DNA of 50,779 nt. Source: an uncultured Eubacterium sp. Lineage in GTDB: Bacteria; Bacillota; Clostridia; Lachnospirales; Lachnospiraceae. A program made the translations under genes and the position numbers. The stretch covers positions 1-50,779 of the forward strand of contig CAKRKO010000010.1 in the NCBI GenBank assembly GCA_934358495.1, in the 5' to 3' direction. Shown piece after piece: positions 32,282 through 40,472 of the stretch. Position 1 is the stretch's first letter. Every line of letters starts with the position of its first letter. The notes beneath the pieces were generated by a model. It saw nothing but the letters and a program-made list of their open reading frames with translations. It was not told the origin of the DNA and did not search any database.

Positions 32282-34305
32282 AACAATTTTTACCAATCAG
32301 CCGTGCGGACATGAAGGCGCAGGGAATTGAACAGCTTGATTTTGTATATGTCATTGGAGATGCTTACGTAGATCATCCTTCTTTTGGACATGCGATCATC
32401 AGTCGTATTTTGCAGGCCAACGGTTTTACGGTGGGAATCATCTCACAGCCGGACTGGAAAGATCCCGCAAGCATCTGTATTCTTGGCGAACCAAAACTTG
32501 GTTTTATCGTAACAGGTGGAAATATGGATTCTATGGTAAACCATTATTCCGTCTCCAAAAAACGCCGACAAAAAGATGCATTTACACCAGGGGGTATTAT
32601 GGGAAAACGCCCGGATTATGCCACTGTGGTATATTGCAATCTGATCCGCAGAACATATAAGCATGCACCACTGATCATTGGCGGTCTGGAGGCAAGTCTG
32701 CGTCGTCTTGGACATTACGATTACTGGTCCAATAAAGTAAAACGTTCTATTTTGATGGATTCAGGCGCGGATCTACTGATGTACGGAATGGGAGAGCGCA
32801 GCATTGTAGCTGTGGCAGAAGGACTGCGCAGCGGCATTGACATCAAAGATCTGACCTATATTGACGGAACGGTATATAAAACCAAAGATCCGGATAGTGT
32901 GTATGACGGTATTATGCTGCCGTCTTTTGATAAGATCTGCACCAGCAAGGAAACGTATGCCCGCAGTTTTTATACACAATACTGTAATACAGATCCATTT
33001 ACTGCAAAACGGCTGATCGAGCCATATCCGAACAAATGTTATGTCGTGCAGAATCCACCTTCCAAACCACTGAGCACCAGCGAAATGGATGCTGTGTATG
33101 CACTGCCATATATGAGAACTTATCATCCGTCTTACGAGGAAGCCGGCGGAGTGCCGGCCATCGAGGAAGTAAAATTCAGTCTGGTCAGTAATCGTGGCTG
33201 TTACGGTGGCTGCAGTTTCTGTGCTCTGACCTTCCATCAGGGGCGGATCATCCAGACCAGAAGCCACGAATCCATCATTAATGAGGCAAAACAGATGGTC
33301 TGGGAGCCAGACTTTAAAGGATATATTCATGATGTTGGCGGTCCGACTGCAAACTTCCGCGGTCCGTCCTGTGATAAACAGCTGACCCGTGGTGTCTGCA
33401 AAAACCGACAGTGTCTATTCCCGACACCATGTCCTAACCTGAAGGTAGACCATTCGGATTATCTGGATCTGCTACGGGAACTGCGGGTTCTTCCTAATGT
33501 GAAAAAAGTCTTTATCCGATCCGGTATCCGTTTTGATTACCTGATCTGTGACAAAGACAAGACCTTTTTCCGGGAATTATGTGAGCATCATGTCAGTGGA
33601 CAGTTAAAAGTAGCACCGGAACATATTTCTGACTCAGTGCTTTCCCTGATGGGAAAACCACCGGTGGCTGTGTACAATAAATTTAAAGATGAATATAAAA
33701 AGATCAATGAGCGCATCGGAAAGAAGCAGTATCTGGTTCCGTATCTGATGTCCTCTCATCCGGGTTCAACATTAAAAGAAGCAGTGGAACTGGCAGAATA
33801 TCTGCGAGATCTGGGCTATATGCCGGAACAGGTACAGGATTTTTATCCGACACCATCCACGATTTCTACCTGCATGTATTACACCGGACTGGATCCGCGA
33901 ACCATGAAAAAAGTGTATGTCACCAACAATCCACATGAGAAAGCCATGCAGCGAGCCCTAATCCAGTATCGCAATCCGAAAAATTATGATCTGGTTTACG
34001 AAGCACTGCATCTGGCACACCGCACGGATCTGATCGGTTTTGGACCGAAATGTCTGATCCGGCCGAAACACAGCGGATCTTTGGACAATTACAGCGGATA
34101 CCGTGGACAAACATCCGGAAAATCCGGCAGCAGCAGAGCAAAGGATTCTTACAAAGGACGGAATAGCAACAATGGTCAAAAAACTAGTAATACAAAAAGC
34201 AATAACCGTTCCCAGACAGGAATCAGACAAGAAAATGGAACTGCCGCAGTACGTCCGAAAAAGCGTAAAGCCATCCGCAACGTGCATAAGAAAAAACAGA
34301 AATAA
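32278..34305 (+). CDS. YgiQ family radical SAM protein
   Basis: A 675-residue member of the YgiQ/UPF0313 family, function unknown. It has an N-terminal YgiQ domain with a B12-binding-like fold (about 20-200), the radical SAM motif CYGGCSFC (Cys308, Cys312, Cys315) within SNRGCYGGCSFCALTFHQG, the family block HDVGGPTANFRGPSC and the region QVQDFYPTPSTISTC. The last 70 residues are basic, rich in Ser, Asn, Gly and Lys, ending RKAIRNVHKKKQK, and should be disordered. The start overlaps the HAD stop. The context (two rRNA pseudouridine synthases) and the basic tail fit an RNA-related role, which is inference. Confidence 0.92.
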   Translation: MKQFLPISRADMKAQGIEQLDFVYVIGDAYVDHPSFGHAIISRILQANGFTVGIISQPDWKDPASICILGEPKLGFIVTGGNMDSMVNHYSVSKKRRQKDAFTPGGIMGKRPDYATVVYCNLIRRTYKHAPLIIGGLEASLRRLGHYDYWSNKVKRSILMDSGADLLMYGMGERSIVAVAEGLRSGIDIKDLTYIDGTVYKTKDPDSVYDGIMLPSFDKICTSKETYARSFYTQYCNTDPFTAKRLIEPYPNKCYVVQNPPSKPLSTSEMDAVYALPYMRTYHPSYEEAGGVPAIEEVKFSLVSNRGCYGGCSFCALTFHQGRIIQTRSHESIINEAKQMVWEPDFKGYIHDVGGPTANFRGPSCDKQLTRGVCKNRQCLFPTPCPNLKVDHSDYLDLLRELRVLPNVKKVFIRSGIRFDYLICDKDKTFFRELCEHHVSGQLKVAPEHISDSVLSLMGKPPVAVYNKFKDEYKKINERIGKKQYLVPYLMSSHPGSTLKEAVELAEYLRDLGYMPEQVQDFYPTPSTISTCMYYTGLDPRTMKKVYVTNNPHEKAMQRALIQYRNPKNYDLVYEALHLAHRTDLIGFGPKCLIRPKHSGSLDNYSGYRGQTSGKSGSSRAKDSYKGRNSNNGQKTSNTKSNNRSQTGIRQENGTAAVRPKKRKAIRNVHKKKQK

Positions 34306-34383
34306 GCCTATCTGTTTATTTTTTCAGACACTTAAGATAGATACATTTTTTTAATATATCAGATTGGGGGCAAAACATCGTTT

Positions 34384-35397
34384 ATGAAAGAATTTTCTAT
34401 ATCATCCAAAGAAGCCGGACAGCGCATGGACAAATATCTGCTCAAAATCTTAAACCAGGCGTCCAAGGGCTTTGTTTACAAAATGCTGCGCAAGAAAAAT
34501 ATTGTGCTGAATGATAAGAAAGCAACGGGGCAGGAAGTGTTAAAAGCCGCAGATCAGATTAAAATTTATCTGTCCGATGAGACCTTTAATAAATTTGCTT
34601 CCGAACTGGTGGAGACACCCGAACAAAAACAGCCCGTGAAGGCAAATGAAGGAAACGGTAAGTCCGCTGCAAAAACAACTGCAGTACGTCATCCGAAAAT
34701 TCAGATTGTCTATGAAGATGATGATATTCTGATCCTGAATAAACCGGTGGGACTTTTATCCCAGAAGGCAGAAAAAGAGGATTATTCCGCCAACGAAATG
34801 GTCATCGACTATCTGCTGGAGAGCGGACAGCTGACCAGAGCAGAGCTGCGCACCTTTCATCCGTCCATCTGCAATCGGCTGGATCGAAATACTTCCGGCC
34901 TTCTGATTGCCGGAAAGACCATGCACGGACTGCAGGAGATGGCAGAAGCACTGAAATCCCGCAGTATGCAAAAATATTACCGTTGTCTTGTTGCAGGCCA
35001 TATCGAGCAGGATGCACATCTGAAAGGGTATCTGGTCAAAGACCATCAAAGCAATAAAGTGAAGATCCGCACGGAAGCTTTTGCAGATGCTTCTTATATT
35101 GAAACTGCATATCACCCTATCAAAGTATATGAAAATATGACCTTGCTGGAAGTGCATCTGATCACCGGACGCTCCCACCAGATCCGTGCGCATCTGGCCA
35201 GCATCGGACATCCAATCCTCGGGGATGCGAAATACGGTGACAGGAAAGTAAACCAGACGTTAAAAGACAGCTGCCGGGTACGTTCCCAGCTGCTGCATGC
35301 ATACCGCATGGAATTTCCGGATGGAAAAATCATTACTGCGCCGGAACCGGCTGCATTTGAACGGGTGCAGACTAAACTTGCAAAAGAGAAGAGGTAA
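34384..35397 (+). CDS. RluA-family pseudouridine synthase
   Basis: A 337-residue large-subunit rRNA (or tRNA) pseudouridine synthase of the RluA/RluC/RluD group. An N-terminal S4 domain (SSKEAGQRMDKYLLKIL, KNIVLNDKKA, about 5-75) is followed by a short Lys/Ala linker and the catalytic domain with CNRLDRNTSGLLIAGK (nucleophilic Asp at about residue 165) and the conserved ITGRSHQIRAHLASIGHP. Exact target is not predictable. It lies 78 bp after the YgiQ gene, with a weak hairpin and T-run between, and 5 bp before the phosphatase gene. Confidence 0.93.
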   Translation: MKEFSISSKEAGQRMDKYLLKILNQASKGFVYKMLRKKNIVLNDKKATGQEVLKAADQIKIYLSDETFNKFASELVETPEQKQPVKANEGNGKSAAKTTAVRHPKIQIVYEDDDILILNKPVGLLSQKAEKEDYSANEMVIDYLLESGQLTRAELRTFHPSICNRLDRNTSGLLIAGKTMHGLQEMAEALKSRSMQKYYRCLVAGHIEQDAHLKGYLVKDHQSNKVKIRTEAFADASYIETAYHPIKVYENMTLLEVHLITGRSHQIRAHLASIGHPILGDAKYGDRKVNQTLKDSCRVRSQLLHAYRMEFPDGKIITAPEPAAFERVQTKLAKEKR

Positions 35398-35402
35398 ATA
35401 CA

Positions 35403-36053
35403 ATGCATTTATATATCATGAGACATGGTGAGACATTCTGGAATAAAAAAGGACTGATCCAGGGATCCTCCGATATCGCGCTGACTCCCTACGGGGAAGA
35501 ATTAGCCGCGGATACGAGGGATGGTTTTGTAAGGGATGGCATCCGGTTTCAGAGAATCTATAGCAGTCCTTATCAGCGTGCGGTAAAAACAGCAAAGATC
35601 ATAGCAGAAAAACAGCCGGCTTCTGTTCATATCGAGCAGCGAGTGCGTGAAATGTGTTTTGGCAAGTATGAAGGAGATAAGATCGGTGAGATCAGAACAA
35701 AGGGAGACCAGAACCTGATCTACTGTTTTTCAAAACCGTCTCTGTATGTGGCCGATGAGACCGGAGATAATTTTTCAGATTTGTATGATCGGATTGAAAC
35801 ATTTCTGAAAGATGAAATTCTGCCGATGGAACATGATCCGACAGTGGAAAATGTACTGGTTGTCTGCCATGGTGCTGTCATCCGTGCGTTTCTGACGTAT
35901 ATTAAACATATACCAATGGATGAGTTCTGGACAATCCATCAGCCAAACTGCAGTGTCAACTGCATTCTGGTAAAAGACGGACAGTTTATCGTAGAAAAAG
36001 AAAATATCCTTTATTACGATGATCCGGAACTTACCCATCGGGGGATTTTGTAA
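35403..36053 (+). CDS. Histidine phosphatase family protein
   Basis: A 216-residue phosphoglycerate mutase-like phosphatase. The catalytic motif is MRHGETFWNKKG (about residues 6-17) with the phospho-accepting His near residue 8; the second His is in VCHGAVIRAF (about 153-162) and the supporting Glu in REMCFGKYEG. Such proteins dephosphorylate small metabolites; the substrate is unknown. The stop and the recU start share one base (TAATG), so the two are cotranscribed and probably coupled. Confidence 0.9.
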   Translation: MHLYIMRHGETFWNKKGLIQGSSDIALTPYGEELAADTRDGFVRDGIRFQRIYSSPYQRAVKTAKIIAEKQPASVHIEQRVREMCFGKYEGDKIGEIRTKGDQNLIYCFSKPSLYVADETGDNFSDLYDRIETFLKDEILPMEHDPTVENVLVVCHGAVIRAFLTYIKHIPMDEFWTIHQPNCSVNCILVKDGQFIVEKENILYYDDPELTHRGIL

Positions 36054-36586
36054 TGCCGACCTGGAATTCCCGCGGATTGCGCGGATCCACACTGGAGGAA
36101 TTTATTAACCGTACCAATGAGCGTTACCGGGAAAATCATCTGGCCCTGATCCAGAAAGTACCGACACCGATCACACCGATTAAAATGGACAAGGAAAACA
36201 GACATATTACCCTCGCCTACTTCGAGCAAAAAAGTACCGTAGACTATATCGGTGTGGTTCAGGGGATTCCGGTGTGTTTTGATGCAAAGGAATGTCAGGT
36301 CAATACGTTCCCACTGCAGAACATTCATCCGCATCAGGTCGCATTTATGCGGGACTTTGAACAGCAGGGCGGAGTTGCTTTTTTCCTGATTTTTTACGCT
36401 CATCTGGATAAATTTTATTACCTGCCATTTCGCCAGCTCAGTGAATTCTGGGTGCGGATGCAGCAGGGTGGAAGAAAAAGTTTTCGTATGGATGAACTGG
36501 ATGAAACCTTCTTTTTTAGCGGCCATTCAGGACTTCTGGTTCCGTATCTGGATGCACTGCAGCTGGATTTGAATTTAAGGGATTGA
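36053..36586 (+). CDS. recU: Holliday junction resolvase RecU
   Basis: Cuts four-way DNA junctions during recombination in Firmicutes. The 177-residue protein begins TWNSRGLRGSTLEEFIN, typical of RecU, and has the PD-(D/E)xK nuclease core with Asp64 (STVDYIGV) and Asp77-Ala-Lys79 (FDAKE), plus HPHQVAFMRDFEQQGGVAFFLI. The second acidic ligand is Asp here, where Bacillus RecU has Glu. The protein is slightly shorter than the Bacillus form because the N-terminal basic extension is missing. The stop codon lies within the -35 box of the histidine promoter. Confidence 0.93.
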   Translation: MPTWNSRGLRGSTLEEFINRTNERYRENHLALIQKVPTPITPIKMDKENRHITLAYFEQKSTVDYIGVVQGIPVCFDAKECQVNTFPLQNIHPHQVAFMRDFEQQGGVAFFLIFYAHLDKFYYLPFRQLSEFWVRMQQGGRKSFRMDELDETFFFSGHSGLLVPYLDALQLDLNLRD

Positions 36587-36611
36587 CATTTTATAGTTAA
36601 TTTCATATAAT
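36583..36611 (+). promoter_or_regulatory. Histidine operon promoter
   Basis: TTGACA at 36583-36588 and TATAAT at 36606-36611 match consensus perfectly with a 17-bp spacer. The -35 box overlaps the recU stop codon. Transcription should start near 36618, giving a leader of about 87 nt that contains the small hairpin TTAGC/GCTAA (36632-36651) but no terminator. Confidence 0.9.
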
Positions 36612-36704
36612 ATTTAAAGATTTTTACATATTAGCATGGTAGCACGCTAAAGCGAGTAAAAAATATGTATGAAAATGCAACAGAACAAAGAGGGGATCAA
36701 AGCC

Positions 36705-37892
36705 GTGAAGAATCAATTATTACATACGCCCGAAGGTGTCAGAGATATTTACAACGAAGAATGTGAACGCAAGATCATTCTGGAAAGCCGTCTGCTTTCT
36801 GTAATGAAATCATATGGTTACCATCCGATCCAGACACCGACATTTGAGTTTTTTGATATATTCGGAAAGGAAATCGGTACAACTCCATCCAGAGATCTGT
36901 ACAAGTTTTTTGACCGTGAGGGCAACACGCTTGTTCTCCGTCCGGATATCACACCGTCCATTGCACGGTGCGCATCCAAATATTATATGGAGCAGTCCAT
37001 TCCAATCCGTCTGTGCTACACCGGAAACACATTCCGGAATAACTCCAGCTATCAGGGACGTTTAAAAGAGAATACCCAGTCTGGTGCCGAGCTTATCGGA
37101 GATGGAAGCGTAGAGGCAGACGCAGAAATGCTTGCGTTATCTGCGCAACTATTGCAGGCAGCCGGTCTGAAAGAGTTTCAGCTGAGTGTGGGACATGCAG
37201 ATTTCCTGCGTGGTCTGTTTGAGGCTGCAAATCTGGAAGAAGACGTAATGGAAGAAATCCGCAACCTGCTGTTGAACCGTAACCTGTACGGTGTACAGGA
37301 AGTAGTTGAGCAGCATGTAACAGATGAAAATCTGAAACAACTTTTCGGTCTGCTCAGCGATGTGATGCTGGATAAAGATAAAATCACCGCTGCGAAAGCA
37401 TGGGCACAGGATTTTCCACGGGTACTGAACGCACTAACCCGTTTAGAGCAATTAGATGAACTGTTAGAATTATACAAAATCCATAAATATGTATCTTATG
37501 AACTTGCCATGATTTCTGGATTTAATTATTACACAGGCATTATTTTTGCTGGGTATACGTTTGGAAGCGGCGAAGCCATCGTAAATGGCGGTCGTTATGA
37601 CAATCTGCTGAAATCCTTTGGAAAATCTGCACCGTCCATCGGTTTTGCAGTAGTCATCAATCAGCTGATGGCGGCACTGCAGCGACAGAACGTGCGCATT
37701 CCGTTTGAAAATACAACCAAATGGTTTATTTACAGTGAGCAGTATCGTCAGGATGCCATCAAAGATGCACAGGTACTCAGAAGCCGTGGAGAACAGGTTG
37801 AACTGATGCCGCTGACAGAGCAGAACACAAAAGATGTCTATAAAAAATATGCCGAAGAAAATCATATTCAGGACATTATTTTCTATATGTAG
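36705..37892 (+). CDS. hisZ: ATP phosphoribosyltransferase regulatory subunit
   Basis: HisZ is a catalytically inactive paralogue of histidyl-tRNA synthetase that pairs with short HisG and makes it active and histidine-sensitive. The 395-residue protein has class II synthetase features: LLHTPEGVRDIY (residues 5-16), GNTLVLRPDITPSIAR and the motif-2-like CYTGNTFR. The C-terminal anticodon-binding domain is replaced by a short region. GTG at 36705 is chosen because AGGGG at 36691-36695 lies 9 nt upstream and the protein then starts as the family does; an in-frame ATG at 36669 has no ribosome site. Confidence 0.93.
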   Translation: MKNQLLHTPEGVRDIYNEECERKIILESRLLSVMKSYGYHPIQTPTFEFFDIFGKEIGTTPSRDLYKFFDREGNTLVLRPDITPSIARCASKYYMEQSIPIRLCYTGNTFRNNSSYQGRLKENTQSGAELIGDGSVEADAEMLALSAQLLQAAGLKEFQLSVGHADFLRGLFEAANLEEDVMEEIRNLLLNRNLYGVQEVVEQHVTDENLKQLFGLLSDVMLDKDKITAAKAWAQDFPRVLNALTRLEQLDELLELYKIHKYVSYELAMISGFNYYTGIIFAGYTFGSGEAIVNGGRYDNLLKSFGKSAPSIGFAVVINQLMAALQRQNVRIPFENTTKWFIYSEQYRQDAIKDAQVLRSRGEQVELMPLTEQNTKDVYKKYAEENHIQDIIFYM

Positions 37893-37904
37893 GAGGACCG
37901 GGAG

Positions 37905-38555
37905 ATGAGATATTTAACATTTGCATTAGGAAAAGGCCGTCTTGCCAACAAAACACTTGAAATGTTTGAAAAAATCGGTATCACCTGCGAAGAAATGAAA
38001 GATAAAGACACCAGAAAGCTGATTTTTGTAAACGAAGACCTGAAACTGCGTTTTTTTCTCTCAAAAGGGCCGGATGTACCGACTTATGTAGAGTACGGTG
38101 CTGCAGATATTGGAATTGTAGGCAGAGATACAATCTTGCAGGAAGCCCGCAATATTTACGAGGTGTTAGACCTCGGATTCGGGAAATGCCGAATGTGTGT
38201 CTGTGGACCGGAATCCGCCAGAGATCTGCTGCAGCATCATGAGCAGATCCGCGTGGCAACCAAATATCCGAAGATCGCGAAAGACTATTTTTACAATAAA
38301 AAACATCAGACAGTAGAGATCATTAAATTAAATGGTTCCATCGAACTGGCACCCATCGTTGGTCTGGCTGATGTGATCGTGGATATCGTAGAAACAGGAT
38401 CTACCTTACGTGAAAACGGGCTGACAGTTTTGGAAGATGTTTGCCCGTTATCAGCCCGTATGGTAGTCAACCCGGTAAGTATGAAGATGGAGCAGGAACG
38501 AATCGGTAAACTGATCTCTGATCTGCGTGAAGTAATTAATAAAGGAGAAAGCTAA
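37905..38555 (+). CDS. hisG: ATP phosphoribosyltransferase, short form
   Basis: Joins ATP and PRPP to phosphoribosyl-ATP, the first step of histidine synthesis. The 216-residue protein is the short type lacking the C-terminal regulatory domain, which matches the presence of hisZ directly upstream. Motifs are FALGKGRLANKT (about 5-16), EYGAADIGIVGRDT and the PRPP loop ADVIVDIVETGSTLRENGL (about 153-171). AGGAGG-like signal precedes the ATG 12 bp after hisZ. Confidence 0.96.
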   Translation: MRYLTFALGKGRLANKTLEMFEKIGITCEEMKDKDTRKLIFVNEDLKLRFFLSKGPDVPTYVEYGAADIGIVGRDTILQEARNIYEVLDLGFGKCRMCVCGPESARDLLQHHEQIRVATKYPKIAKDYFYNKKHQTVEIIKLNGSIELAPIVGLADVIVDIVETGSTLRENGLTVLEDVCPLSARMVVNPVSMKMEQERIGKLISDLREVINKGES

Positions 38556-38556
38556 G

Positions 38557-39858
38557 ATGCGTACGTTAAAACTTACAAAAGAAACGATTCAGAATATCCT
38601 GACAGATTTGTTGAAAAGAAGCCCGAACAACTATACCCAGTATGAAAGCAGTGTCAATGAGATCATTGCAAATGTACGTGAAAACGGCAATGCAGCTGTT
38701 TTTGATTATACACAAAAATTTGATGGAGCAACTGTAACAGCAGAAAATATCGAAGTGACAGAGGCTGAGATTGCAGAGGCCTATGAGCAGGTAGACCCGA
38801 AATTATTAGAAGTTATTCGTAAAGCAAAAGAAAATATCCGCGTATATCATGAAAAACAAAAACAGTACAGCTGGTTTGATAGTTCCATTCCTGGAACTAT
38901 GCTTGGTCAGAAAGTTACGCCGATTGCAAAAGCAGGTGTATACGTTCCGGGTGGAAAAGCTGTTTATCCTTCTTCCGTACTGATGAACATCATGCCGGCA
39001 AAAGTTGCCGGAGTAGAGGAAATCATCATGACAACTCCATGTAACAAAGAAGGAAAAGTCAATCCATCCACACTGGTTGCTGCAAAAGAAGCAGGCGCAG
39101 ACCGTGTGTTTAAAGTTGGCGGCGCACAGGCCATCGCGGCACTTGCGTTCGGAACTGAGAGTATTCCGAAAGTAGACAAGATCGTAGGACCTGGTAACAT
39201 TTACGTTGCACTGGCAAAAAAAGCAGTGTTCGGGCATGTCAGTATTGATTCTATTGCAGGTCCGAGTGAGATTCTTGTGCTGGCAGATGAAACTGCAAAT
39301 CCGCGTTTTGTGGCAGCAGATCTGTTATCGCAAGCTGAGCATGATGAGCTTGCTTCCGCAATCCTGATCACAACAAGTGAAAAACTGGCAGCGGAAGTAT
39401 CCAAAGAAGTGGAAGGTTTCTGCGAAGTGCTTTCCAGAAAAAGCATTATTGAGAAATCATTAGAGAATTATGGCTATATCCTTATCGCACCAGATATGGA
39501 TACTGCGATTGATACTGCAAATGAGATTGCATCTGAACATATGGAAATTGTAACTGCAAATCCGTTTGAAGTAATGACAAAGATTAAAAATGCAGGTGCG
39601 ATCTTCCTTGGCGAATATAGCAGTGAGCCGTTGGGTGATTATTTTGCAGGACCGAACCATGTCCTCCCAACAAACGGAACCGCAAAATTCTTCTCTCCGT
39701 TAAGTGTTGATGATTTTATTAAAAAATCAAGTATTATCTCTTATTCCCGCGATGCGTTGCATGCGGTATACAAAGATATTGCACAGTTTGCAGACTGTGA
39801 GCAGCTGACCGCGCATGCAAATTCCATCCGCGTCAGATTTGAAGACGAAGACAACTAA
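38557..39858 (+). CDS. hisD: Histidinol dehydrogenase
   Basis: Zinc and NAD enzyme that oxidises L-histidinol to histidine in two steps. The 433-residue protein has the signatures GVYVPGGKAVYPSSVLM (about 127-143), KIVGPGNIYVALAKK, GPSEILVLADETA, LLSQAEHDELASAI and the catalytic ASEHMEIV (about 327-334, Glu-His pair), then GPNHVLPT. Length is normal. It begins 1 bp after the hisG stop. Confidence 0.97.
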   Translation: MRTLKLTKETIQNILTDLLKRSPNNYTQYESSVNEIIANVRENGNAAVFDYTQKFDGATVTAENIEVTEAEIAEAYEQVDPKLLEVIRKAKENIRVYHEKQKQYSWFDSSIPGTMLGQKVTPIAKAGVYVPGGKAVYPSSVLMNIMPAKVAGVEEIIMTTPCNKEGKVNPSTLVAAKEAGADRVFKVGGAQAIAALAFGTESIPKVDKIVGPGNIYVALAKKAVFGHVSIDSIAGPSEILVLADETANPRFVAADLLSQAEHDELASAILITTSEKLAAEVSKEVEGFCEVLSRKSIIEKSLENYGYILIAPDMDTAIDTANEIASEHMEIVTANPFEVMTKIKNAGAIFLGEYSSEPLGDYFAGPNHVLPTNGTAKFFSPLSVDDFIKKSSIISYSRDALHAVYKDIAQFADCEQLTAHANSIRVRFEDEDN

Positions 39859-39875
39859 TCCGGAGGATACAAACT

Positions 39876-40469
39876 ATGGCAGAAAAACGATATGCACAGC
39901 TACACAGAAAAACAAATGAGACGGATATCAATCTGACACTTACTTTAGATGGTAGTGGTAAACAGAACATTTCCACCGGCATCGGATTTTTTGATCATAT
40001 GCTATCTGGATTTACAAGACATGGATTTTTTGATCTGAGCCTTGATGTGAAAGGGGATCTGGAAGTAGACAGCCATCATAGCATTGAAGATACCGGAATT
40101 GTGCTTGGCAATGCCATCCGGGAATCTCTGGGCGATAAAAAAGGTATCAAGCGTTTTGGCAGCATGATACTTCCAATGGATGAAACTCTGGTTTTATGTG
40201 CCATTGATTTGTCCGGACGTCCTTATTTTGCATTTGATGCTGAATTTACCACAGACCGTGTGGGGGATATGGATACGGAGATGGTGCGTGAATTTTTCTA
40301 TGCTATTTCCTATGCGGCAGGCATGAATCTGCACATGAAAGTGCTTTCCGGAACAAATAATCACCATATCATTGAGGCATTATTTAAAGCATTTGGTAAA
40401 GCACTGGATGAGGCGGCATCCTATGATCCGCGTGTAACGGATATTTTATCCACGAAAGGCAGCTTATAG
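39876..40469 (+). CDS. hisB: Imidazoleglycerol-phosphate dehydratase
   Basis: Manganese enzyme of the sixth histidine step. The 197-residue monofunctional protein has GIGFFDHMLSGFTRHG, DSHHSIEDTGIVLG and NNHHIIEALFKAFG, which carry the metal-binding histidines and glutamates. No phosphatase domain is fused, unlike enterobacterial HisB. It starts 17 bp after hisD. Confidence 0.96.
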   Translation: MAEKRYAQLHRKTNETDINLTLTLDGSGKQNISTGIGFFDHMLSGFTRHGFFDLSLDVKGDLEVDSHHSIEDTGIVLGNAIRESLGDKKGIKRFGSMILPMDETLVLCAIDLSGRPYFAFDAEFTTDRVGDMDTEMVREFFYAISYAAGMNLHMKVLSGTNNHHIIEALFKAFGKALDEAASYDPRVTDILSTKGSL

Positions 40470-40472
40470 ACT

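Noticed and set aside
36612..36704. T-box riboswitch before hisZ, suggested by TGGTAGCACGC
   Set aside because: The leader is only about 90 nt, with no stem I, no true TGGNACCGCG box and no terminator.
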